A stretch of 34,716 nucleotides of DNA from CAZMVU01 sp964569295 (GTDB lineage Bacteria; Hydrogenedentota; Hydrogenedentia; Hydrogenedentales; JAGMZX01), in the NCBI GenBank assembly GCA_964569295.1, contig CAZMVU010000026.1:1-34716 (forward strand). Direction: 5' to 3'. Within the stretch, counting starts at the first letter, position 1. Every line of letters begins with the position of its first letter. Of the stretch, positions 25,624 through 32,465 are shown in pieces. The notes beneath the pieces are model-generated. The model searched no databases and had not been told where the DNA came from. It was given only the letters and a program-made list of their open reading frames with translations. The translations under genes and the position numbers were made by a program.

Positions 25624-26565
25624 ATGATAACAGCGCCTGCCATAGAGGCCGCAGTGACGATGCCTCAGCCGAAACTCCCCGACGACATCGCCCAGTGCCA
25701 TGCGATGATCGAGGCGCAGGCGCAGTTGATTCAGCAGCTTTCCTCGCGTGTGGACTTTCTGGTGCGCCAGCTTTTCGGTTCGCGTTCGGAACGGGTCGAC
25801 CCCAACCAGCTCGTGCTCGAGGGGATCGAGGGAGTCGCAGCCGAGGCGCCCGCACAACCGCCGGCGCCGGAAGAGGCGCCCACGGCCGCGCCCGCCAAGC
25901 GCAAAGGCCATGGCCGCAAACGCCTCGCGGAAGACCTGCCGCGCAAGCGCGTCGTGCACGACATCCCCGAGGAGGAAAAGGTCTGCCCCCACGGCAAACC
26001 CCGCGTGGTTATTGGCGAAGACGTGAGCGAGCAACTCGACTACACACCCGCCTCCTACTTCGTGATCGAACACGTGCGCCCCGTCTACGCCTGCAGCGAC
26101 CCCACCTGCGACTGCGGCGTGCGCCAGGCGGAGAAGCCGGCCCAACCCATCGAGAAAGGCATCGCCGGCGCCGGGCTTCTGGCCCACGTCATCACGTCAA
26201 AATACTGCGACCACCTGCCGCTGCACCGCCAGGAAGGCATCATGGCGCGCAACGGCGTCGAGGTATCGCGCAAGACGCTGTGTGGCTGGGTCATGCAATC
26301 GGCGGACGTGCTCGAGCCCGTGGTCGAGGCCATGTGCGCCGAGGTGCTGCAATCGCGGGTGATTCACACCGACGACACGCCGGTCCAGGTGCAGGACCCG
26401 GAAAAGAAACGCACGACGCGCAAGGCCTACCTCTGGCCCTACGTTGGCGACCCGGACCACCCCTACAGCATTTTCGACTACACGCCCACCCGAAGCCGCG
26501 AAGGGCCGGAAACCTTTGTCACGGAAGGGACGAAGACGTGTTGCACCGGGGATTGGGACTCATAG
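25624..26565 (+). pseudogene. tnpC: IS66 transposase TnpC, C-terminally truncated
   Basis: The first 300 residues are a good IS66 transposase: coiled N-terminus (MIEAQAQLIQQLSSRVDFLVRQLFG), the basic linker KRKGHGRKRL, the zinc-finger region with CPHGK and CSDPTCDCG, and the first catalytic aspartate in VIHTDDTPV (Asp250/251). It stops matching at TRSREGPETFV; the second aspartate and the glutamate of the DDE triad are absent, replaced by a short unrelated tail. A complete protein has about 500 residues. Confidence 0.9.
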
Positions 26566-27524
26566 AGCTGCTTCTCACGCTCTCTATTCTGAGCTTGCTT
26601 GCCGCCCTCCTTCTGCCCGCGCTCGCCCGTGCGCAGGAGTCGGCACGGCGCGCTTCGTGTCAGAATAATCTCCGGCAATGGGGCATGGTCTTCAAGATGT
26701 ACGCGGGAGAAGCGCAGGGCGGTCTCTGGCCGCCCATTCAGGTCTATGATCCCGCCTACCCCGATACGCTTACCGGGTTCTCCGCCGGCCCGCGGGTCTC
26801 CGCGGTGTACCCGGATTACCTGTCGGACCCGAACCTGGCCCTTTGTCCCTCCAGCCTGGCGGCAGGCAATCCGGCGTTGCGCGGCCAAGACGGCGATTTG
26901 CTGCTGGTGGAAAGGCCTGCGCTCATTGATGTCAGCTACGGCTACCTGGGTTTTCTTTTCGAGAAGACAGACCGCGCTCTTGTGGATGCTTCCGCATTTC
27001 CTGCCCTGATGTTGCTCGAGGCGATTCTCGATGTAAGCCTGAGCCTTGAAGGCAACCTCGTGAATGCGCAACTGGCGGCGGCATTGGAAGCGCTTGTCGA
27101 GGACAACATTCATCGGGTGCCCAATGCCCTGAACGCCCAACGCGCAGTGGACCGGGATATCGTAGATGTGCGGCGCCACCCGGCGACCGGTGAGCCCATG
27201 GGAAATGGAAACACGGACACCATCTTCCGTCTGCGCGAGGGGATAGAGCGGTTCACGGTTATCGACCCGATGCGCGCCGGCAAAGGCTTGGCGCAAAGCC
27301 AGATATGGGTCATGTTCGACCACATCAGCACCAATGGCGGGGTTGCCCGCTTCAACCATGTTCCGGGCGGGGCCAATGTCCTTTATATGGATGGCCATGT
27401 GGACTACGTGGCCTATGTGCATACCGCGCCGGGCAACGCGGCCGATTCCGCGGTATGGAATGAGCCTGTGTCCCCCAGCGTGGGGTGGATGATAGGGGAA
27501 CTGATTTCCAGGAAACCTCTTTGA
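26538..27524 (+). CDS. Type IV pilin-like / DUF1559-type secreted protein
   Basis: 328 residues. From GTG 26538 the leader is MLHRG, followed by LGLIELLLTLSILSLLAALLLPAL: a prepilin site cleaved after Gly5 with Glu at mature position 5, then RASCQNNLRQWGMVFKMYAGE, the standard sequence of these proteins in Planctomycetes-like bacteria. Near the end FNHVPGGANVLYMDGHV is the C-terminal signature, with ten residues between His and Asp-Gly instead of the usual nine. It is probably a surface pseudopilin handled by a type II/IV-type export machinery. GGAAGGGA lies seven bases upstream and sits at the border with the truncated IS66. The next gene's ribosome-binding site overlaps its stop codon. Confidence 0.85.
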   Translation: MLHRGLGLIELLLTLSILSLLAALLLPALARAQESARRASCQNNLRQWGMVFKMYAGEAQGGLWPPIQVYDPAYPDTLTGFSAGPRVSAVYPDYLSDPNLALCPSSLAAGNPALRGQDGDLLLVERPALIDVSYGYLGFLFEKTDRALVDASAFPALMLLEAILDVSLSLEGNLVNAQLAAALEALVEDNIHRVPNALNAQRAVDRDIVDVRRHPATGEPMGNGNTDTIFRLREGIERFTVIDPMRAGKGLAQSQIWVMFDHISTNGGVARFNHVPGGANVLYMDGHVDYVAYVHTAPGNAADSAVWNEPVSPSVGWMIGELISRKPL

Positions 27525-27539
27525 AGGGAGGAAGAAGCA

Positions 27540-27917
27540 ATGAACAAGACCTGCAAAGCTTTATTGACCATCCTGTTCGTGCTCGGCTGAGCCGGGCTGC
27601 TGAACGCCTGCTGTGAATGCGGCAATTCGTCTATTTCGTGCCCCGACCAAAACACACCGCCTGCCGCCGGATGCACCTGGTCTGGTTCTGTAGGGGCAGG
27701 AACCTGCTCGTGTCCGTCCATCACGCGGTGCCACGGGTCCACGGAATGCGTGCGTGGCAGCACGGGTACCGGCACGACGCCGTGTTGTTCGAGTAACTGT
27801 AGCGGTAACTGTCAAGAGTGCTCGAAAACAACCTATCCTCCGCTGGGCCAGAACACGTGCGGCCAGACGGTAATCCAATCGAATTGTTTGATGCCGCGAG
27901 GCTGCCGGTACATCTGA
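27540..27917 (+). pseudogene. Cysteine-rich secreted peptide gene with an in-frame TGA
   Basis: From ATG 27540, with GGGAGGAAG about seven bases upstream, the frame begins MNKTCKALLTILFVLG, meets TGA at 27588-27590 (codon 17), then continues open for 108 codons as AGLLNACCECG and onward to TGA 27915. The part before and after the TGA together makes a normal signal peptide with a lipobox-like LNAC. The mature part holds 17 cysteines in about 100 residues (CCEC, CSC, PCC, NCSGNC pairs). Start signal, signal peptide and long open remainder show this was recently a gene. The TGA could be a nonsense mutation, a sequence error or readthrough. Selenocysteine at this site is unlikely. It sits between two exported proteins. 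Confidence 0.6.
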
Positions 27918-27969
27918 GAGATGCGGCAACAGCAAACCCATTTGGAAGAGACGGAGGCTTGGAACTGCT

Positions 27970-29181
27970 ATGTACCTAGATCAAGATAACCATGTCGTTG
28001 AACGAAGCAATACACGGCTGGACCTAGCTTCCGTCTTGCGTCGCCTGTTGATTTCCGGGCTCCTGTGCGGCGTGGTTATGGCAGGCCCGTTGCCCATGCG
28101 GGCTGCCGGGGAGACGCTGAACATGGATGCGGAGCCGCTCAAGGAATTGGTGCTCAACGCGGCCGCGAGCCTGGAAACCTTCGACATTCAGTACACCTTG
28201 AAGAAGGACTATGAGCACCCTGAGGAAGGCAGGGTTATCAAGCTGTCGCGCGTCCACTATAAGCGTTCAGGAGAGGACTTCTATTTCCGAATCGAGTATT
28301 TGGACGAGACCGGCGCCCATAGAGAGGCGCACACCTATTCTTTCGCGCGAGGCACGGGGGAGTATCTCCAGAATTACCCCAATGGCGAGGCGACGGGCTT
28401 CGTGGACATGGCGCGGGTGGTCTTTCCGTTCTTCCCCGCGGGCGCATATATGCTCCCGGAAGAGATTTTTGGCCAAGAGGGTGGTACGGAGGTGTGGGAG
28501 TGGATGATGGAAGGAAGCCAATCGGCGGTATTCGACCGCGATGGCCAATTGGTGCTTCATTGCGAGAACCCGGAAAAATGGATAAGCGCGGAGTTCTATT
28601 TTGACGGCATGCTCCATGTTACGCAAATCGATTGGCTGCTTCGGCCTTACGAGTTGTCCGAGGAGGCGATGGCGGCGCTCTGGCAGGGCAGCCCCTATGA
28701 CTTGCGTCTCAAGCAGAGTTCAGTGGTCCTGCATGATCTCACATCGATAAATGGCGTTGCGTTTCCCATGAAAGCCGAGCGGCTCTATTGGGAAACGGAC
28801 AAGCGCGACACGGAGGCGCTAACCGCGAAGCTCAGAAGCGGAGAACTCCCGCAAGACGAATTTCTGGTCCAATTCTACTCGATGCCGCAAGCTGTTGTCG
28901 GCGTGCAGACCATGGAGGTGGAGTCGATCCGAATCAACGAACCGTTGACCATCGCCGATTTCCGGATCGACTGGCCGGCCAACGCGAAGAAGGTGGACTA
29001 TGCAAGTGTGGAAACGGCCGGCGGTGCGGTGAACGGGCCCACGAAGTTCTGCTTCCGCAGTATAAACGATATCAGCCCGGCCAGTCTCTCGGTCGTGTTT
29101 GCGGTGCTGGCTGCCACCCTGGCGTTGTGTGCCGGGGGCGTATTCCTGGTGCGCCGGTTACGATCCCACAGTAAGCCTTAG
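27970..29181 (+). CDS. Exported, C-terminally anchored protein of unknown function
   Basis: 403 residues. An N-terminal export signal (VLRRLLISGLLCGVVMAG) is followed by a beta-rich periplasmic part; LETFDIQYTLKKDY and FYFRIEYLDETG recall LolA/outer-membrane lipoprotein-sorting folds, which is a weak likeness. The last 35 residues are a transmembrane helix (VVFAVLAATLALCAGGVFL) and the basic tail RRLRSHSKP, leaving the protein anchored with most of its mass outside. GGAGG lies 12 bases before the ATG; a later start would lose the signal. It follows the Cys-rich gene by 52 bases and shares its operon with the pilin-like gene. Confidence 0.7.
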   Translation: MYLDQDNHVVERSNTRLDLASVLRRLLISGLLCGVVMAGPLPMRAAGETLNMDAEPLKELVLNAAASLETFDIQYTLKKDYEHPEEGRVIKLSRVHYKRSGEDFYFRIEYLDETGAHREAHTYSFARGTGEYLQNYPNGEATGFVDMARVVFPFFPAGAYMLPEEIFGQEGGTEVWEWMMEGSQSAVFDRDGQLVLHCENPEKWISAEFYFDGMLHVTQIDWLLRPYELSEEAMAALWQGSPYDLRLKQSSVVLHDLTSINGVAFPMKAERLYWETDKRDTEALTAKLRSGELPQDEFLVQFYSMPQAVVGVQTMEVESIRINEPLTIADFRIDWPANAKKVDYASVETAGGAVNGPTKFCFRSINDISPASLSVVFAVLAATLALCAGGVFLVRRLRSHSKP

Positions 29182-29337
29182 CCTTAGAGCGCCGAATCCC
29201 AGCGGCGTTCTTCCAAGCTCTCCGCGGAGACCTTCCTGTAGCCGGGTGAAGGCCTCCCCGGCGATAGCCCCGTGCGGAATTGCGCTGCCGCAGAACCCGG
29301 GGCGGCTGCTCCAGCGCAGCGGGGCGTTCATTTGCAT
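29182..29337. other. Region between convergent genes
   Basis: 156 bases. A minus-strand frame (29158-29337) opens with ATG right after the TGA of the small membrane protein gene, but its 59 residues match nothing I know and it overlaps the convergent gene. I leave it uncalled. Confidence 0.4.
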
Positions 29338-29496
29338 TCAGTAGACCATGCAGCCAAGTACGCTGAGCGAGGCCAGCGCCGCAACGATGAGCGCGATCGG
29401 CCACCGCTTCCACCATGGCTGTGGCATGGTATCCGCGATGACCACCCCTTCCGTGTCGATTTCCAGCGCGTCGCGCGGGATGTCGAAGCGGAACAT
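29338..29496 (-). CDS. Small single-span membrane protein
   Basis: 52 residues: a soluble start MFRFDIPRDALEIDTEG, then WWKRWPIALIVAALASLSVLGCMVY, a clear transmembrane helix preceded by two basic residues. It lies 89 bases after the tyrosine phosphatase gene on the same strand and is probably co-transcribed. The frame stays open upstream of ATG 29496 (RDN, NTR, PEKAPY), so the true start may be earlier at a non-ATG codon. No family recognised. Confidence 0.45.
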   Translation of the reverse strand: MFRFDIPRDALEIDTEGVVIADTMPQPWWKRWPIALIVAALASLSVLGCMVY

Positions 29497-29585
29497 GTTG
29501 TCGCGGGTGTTGTATGGGGCTTTTTCTGGCGGCGCGTACAGTGTCCGAGGCGGTTGTCCTGTCCCGTTTTTCTTGGATGGCGCGC

Positions 29586-30080
29586 TCAATCGCGGCCGGA
29601 TGCGAGGCGTTCCCCGGCGATCTTGTCGAGCAGCGCGTTGGCGTTGGCGCGTATCAGTTCGAAGACGCGTGCGAATCCCTCCGTGCCGCCGAAGAAGGGG
29701 TCGGGCACACCCTCCATGCCGAGATCGGGCACGAACTGCGTGCATAGGAACAGGCGGTTCCGGCAGGCGGGCGGACATTGGGCCTCGAGATCGGCCAGGT
29801 TGTCGCGGTCCATCGCCACGATGTAGTCGAATTTCTCGAAGTCGGATGCACGCACCTGCCGCGCCTGTTGGCGTGAGATATCGAGGCCGTGTTTGCGCAC
29901 CTCGCGTTGCGCCCGCGCGTCCGGCGGCTCGCCCACATGCCATGCGCCTGTACCCGCCGAATCAATCATGATGCGGTTTACCAGCCCGCGTTCTTCCACC
30001 AGTTGCCGGAAGATGCCCTCCGCCATGGGGGAACGGCAGATGTTCCCAAGACAAACGAACAATACACGTACCTGGTCCAT
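29586..30080 (-). CDS. Low-molecular-weight protein tyrosine phosphatase
   Basis: 164 residues. The P-loop reads CLGNICRS, with Cys10 the nucleophile and Arg16; VPDPFFGG near 125-132 carries the general acid Asp127. It dephosphorylates phosphotyrosine, often on kinases controlling exopolysaccharide, or acts on other small substrates; related arsenate reductases have a different loop. ATG 30080 (MDQVRVLFV) fits the family start and GGGAA precedes it. A GT-type gene and polysaccharide functions are not adjacent, so its partner is unknown. Confidence 0.92.
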   Translation of the reverse strand: MDQVRVLFVCLGNICRSPMAEGIFRQLVEERGLVNRIMIDSAGTGAWHVGEPPDARAQREVRKHGLDISRQQARQVRASDFEKFDYIVAMDRDNLADLEAQCPPACRNRLFLCTQFVPDLGMEGVPDPFFGGTEGFARVFELIRANANALLDKIAGERLASGRD

Positions 30081-30180
30081 AGGAAATTCCCGGGGGGTTG
30101 GCGTTGCATGCGCTGGGCCGAGGCGTCCAGCTTGCGTTGTATGATACCGCACCGCGCCGCCGCGCCGCAAAAAGGCGAAT

Positions 30181-30390
30181 ATGGATGCGGCGGTGGCGAG
30201 TGACATCGGGTGTCACATCGCCGATATCGCGATCCGGCTCGCGCGGCCCCTGCATTGGGATACGCAAACCGAGCGCTTCCCCCATGATGACGAGGCGAAC
30301 GCCCGGCTCTCGCGCCCGATGCGCGAACCGTGGACGCTGCTCACGGGCCAGGGGCGGCATCCGGCGCGGCAGGTGTGTGCTCCGGCGTAG
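30181..30390 (+). pseudogene. C-terminal remnant of a Gfo/Idh/MocA oxidoreductase
   Basis: 69 codons whose first 50 (ASDIGCHIADIAIRLARPLHW, DEANARLSRPMREPWTL) match the extreme C-terminus of planctomycete-type Gfo/Idh/MocA proteins, where a LxxWDPxxExF segment is followed by an ANxxLxRPxRxPW signature. The preceding 300 residues are absent, replaced by the divergent promoter area of the phosphatase. ATG 30181 is accidental. Confidence 0.75.
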
Positions 30391-30444
30391 TGGTTGCAAG
30401 GAGGTCCGCGCGCAGGAATGCGGCGGGGCGGCATGGTGTTGTGC

Positions 30445-30473
30445 TTTACATGCTACGGCGCAGCACATAGAAT
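30445..30473 (+). promoter_or_regulatory. Promoter of the cytochrome c peroxidase-like gene
   Basis: TTTACA at 30445-30450, 17-base spacer, TAGAAT at 30468-30473. Start near 30480 leaves a leader of about 135 bases. Good match in both boxes. Confidence 0.6.
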
Positions 30474-30615
30474 AGCGTGCGTTCGTGCGGGACGTGAACA
30501 GGCGGCGATGAAGCGGGGGCGTGGGGCGAAAGGTGCAGGATGCCTTCGCAGTGCCTTGAAGCGCAGGTGTGAACAGCGGGGGAACCGGCCGTTCCAATCA
30601 AGGAGTGTGGGAACC

Positions 30616-31995
30616 ATGAAACGTCTTGTCATTCTTGTCCTGATTCTTGTTCTGGCCGCGTTGGCCTTTCCGATCGTGAACCTCATCGTGGGTAGTCCGG
30701 AAACGGCCCTGGCGTCTTTCGAGAGCGACGACCCGCAACTGACGGCAGTGGCGCATATATTTGCAGAAAAATGTGTGAACTGCCACACGGCGGAGTACAA
30801 GCTGCCGTGGTATGCCAATTTTCCCGTTGCGAAGGGGCTCATCGAACATGACATTCAGATGGGGCTGCGGACGGTCGACATGATGGCGCATTTCCCGCCG
30901 GCGGATGGCGAGCCGGTGGACGAGGTGTTTCTCGCGAAGGTCGAGTGGACGACCCAGCAGGACACCATGCCCCCCATGCGCTATATAGCCCTGCACTGGG
31001 ATGACATGCTCTCGGCGCAAGAGAAAGAGACGCTGCTCGACTGGGTAGCCGATGTGCGCGCCGAGCATTACCAGGTGGACGGCGTGGCGCAGGCGCGGGC
31101 CAACGAACCGGTCCAGCCTTTGCCGGCCATCGAGACCCTCGATATAGACGCGCAGAAGGCCGCCCTCGGCGACAAGCTGTTCCATGACAAGCGCCTCTCG
31201 GCCGACGATACCCTCTCGTGCGTCTCGTGCCATGCCTTGGACAAGGGCGGCACGGACCAGGCGCCGGTCTCGACCGGTACCGATGATCAGAAGGGGCCCA
31301 TCAACAGCCCTACTGTGTATAACGCAGGATTCCAGTTCGCCCAGTTCTGGGATGGCCGTTCCGTGGACCTCCAGGATCAGGCCGGCGGACCCGTCACCAA
31401 CCCCATCGAAATGGGCACCGAATGGCCGCCGATCCTCGCCAAGCTCGAAGAGGATCCGGAGTTCATGGCCGAGTTCAGCGCCCTGTACGGCGAGTTGACC
31501 AATGAGAACGTGCAGGATGCCATCGCCGAGTTCGAACGCACCCTCATCACGCCGGACAGTGATTTCGACCGCTACATGAAGGGTGACGACAACGCCATGA
31601 GCGAAGCGGCGCTGCGCGGTTTCGCCCATTTCAAGGAATTCGGGTGCGCCACCTGCCACGTGGGCAAGGTTCTGGGCGGGCAGTCCTATGAACTCATGGG
31701 CTACCGGAAAGACTACTTCGGCAAGCTCGATCGCGCGTTAATTCCGGAAGACAACGGCCGGTATAATGTGACGGAGGACGAGCGGGACCGGCACAAGTTC
31801 AAAGTGCCCACGCTGTTGAACATCGAGGTCACCTACCCCTACTTCCACGATGCGTCGGCCGAAACCCTCGAGGAAGCGGTACAGGTGATGGCGGAGCATC
31901 AGTCGGACGTGATCCTGAGCGAGGCCGAGACCGCCGATTTGGTGGCCTTTATGAAAGCACTCACCGGCAAGTACCAGGGCGAGAAACTCGAGTAG
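30616..31995 (+). CDS. Triheme cytochrome c peroxidase-like protein
   Basis: 459 residues, exported and probably membrane-anchored by the N-terminal helix (MKRLVILVLILVLAALAFP). Three CxxCH heme sites: CVNCH (53-57), CVSCH (202-206) and CATCH (344-348). Residues 30-150 form a haem-binding domain (AEKCVNCHTAEYKLPWY, then DMMAHFPP); residues 175-455 are a diheme CCP/MauG-type peroxidase with FWDGRSVDLQDQAGGPV, NPIEMG, and FKVPTLLNIEVTYPYFHD. It reduces hydrogen peroxide, or oxidises a partner as MauG does, in the periplasm. AGGAG lies ten bases before ATG 30616. A 19 bp hairpin terminator follows. It stands as a single gene. Confidence 0.92.
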   Translation: MKRLVILVLILVLAALAFPIVNLIVGSPETALASFESDDPQLTAVAHIFAEKCVNCHTAEYKLPWYANFPVAKGLIEHDIQMGLRTVDMMAHFPPADGEPVDEVFLAKVEWTTQQDTMPPMRYIALHWDDMLSAQEKETLLDWVADVRAEHYQVDGVAQARANEPVQPLPAIETLDIDAQKAALGDKLFHDKRLSADDTLSCVSCHALDKGGTDQAPVSTGTDDQKGPINSPTVYNAGFQFAQFWDGRSVDLQDQAGGPVTNPIEMGTEWPPILAKLEEDPEFMAEFSALYGELTNENVQDAIAEFERTLITPDSDFDRYMKGDDNAMSEAALRGFAHFKEFGCATCHVGKVLGGQSYELMGYRKDYFGKLDRALIPEDNGRYNVTEDERDRHKFKVPTLLNIEVTYPYFHDASAETLEEAVQVMAEHQSDVILSEAETADLVAFMKALTGKYQGEKLE

Positions 31996-32020
31996 GCGCC
32001 GCGCCCGCTCATCCTGCAAG

Positions 32021-32065
32021 ACAAAGAACGGGCCTTCCCCAGTTCAGGGAAGGCCCGTTCTTTGT
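32021..32065. terminator. Long bidirectional terminator
   Basis: 19 bp perfect stem: ACAAAGAACGGGCCTTCCC (32021-32039) with its reverse complement at 32047-32065, loop of seven. A AAAG run on the left and CTTT on the right make it work on both strands, ending the peroxidase gene and the opposing 45-residue gene. Confidence 0.85.
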
Positions 32066-32086
32066 ACTCGAACACTCTCGCCGGCG

Positions 32087-32224
32087 TTACTTCTCGGCAA
32101 GCAGCGGGTCGAGCTCTTGGAGCAGATCTGCCATGGCATTGAGCACCACGACCATAATGGAAACTTGGGTGTTGGCGGTCTGCGCTTTCCGGGGCGCGTT
32201 CGTCATACGGCTGATGTGTTTCAT
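32087..32224 (-). CDS. Small peptide of unknown function, 45 residues
   Basis: MKHISRMTNAPRKAQTANTQ at the N-terminus is basic; VSIMVVVLNAMADLLQELDPLLAEK behind it is hydrophobic and then amphipathic. A very strong GGAGGAG lies seven bases before ATG 32224, and the gene ends 22 bases before the bidirectional terminator, so it looks like a real transcription unit. The hydrophobic stretch is too short and broken by Asn and Asp for a firm membrane call. I recognise no family. Confidence 0.6.
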   Translation of the reverse strand: MKHISRMTNAPRKAQTANTQVSIMVVVLNAMADLLQELDPLLAEK

Positions 32225-32429
32225 GGGTGTTCTCCTCCAGTGTTTTCTATTCTGTCGTTTCCTCAGTGGGGCCAACCCTCGTGAGGTAATTCAGTATACA
32301 CAGCCCACCGTGACCTATACAAGCGCCCTGTGGGAAAAGGCCGGCTTTTTCCGCCCGCTCGAGTACGGCTTCAAGCCGTGCACCAATCCCAGGGGACATG
32401 CATGGCCCCTGCGTGTGCTGCGCATCTCT

Positions 32430-32459
32430 TTGCCGCGAGTGCAAGCGTGTCCATACAAT
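32430..32459 (+). promoter_or_regulatory. Possible promoter of the glycosyltransferase, leaderless
   Basis: TTGCCG at 32430-32435, 18-base spacer, TACAAT at 32454-32459, then six bases to ATG 32466. No ribosome-binding site precedes that ATG. Confidence 0.4.
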
Positions 32460-32465
32460 ACACGC

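Larger units (their letters stand above)
24750..26535 (+). mobile_element. IS66-family insertion sequence, right end lost
   Basis: The left end begins GTAAGCG at 24750 with a TGAAGG word a few bases on, the usual IS66 terminal repeat. tnpA, tnpB and tnpC follow in standard order. The transposase gene stops matching near 26520 and no right terminal repeat or 8 bp target duplication is found before the pilin-like gene begins at 26538. tnpA also carries a frameshift. The element is dead. Confidence 0.85.

Noticed and set aside
27588..27590. Selenocysteine at the in-frame TGA
   Set aside because: The codon lies in the hydrophobic core of a signal peptide, and the bases just after it form only a four-pair stem, not a convincing SECIS hairpin.
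29158..29337. A 59-codon minus-strand frame starting directly after the stop of the small membrane protein gene
   Set aside because: No ribosome-binding site, no recognisable family, and it overlaps the end of the convergent anchored-protein gene.
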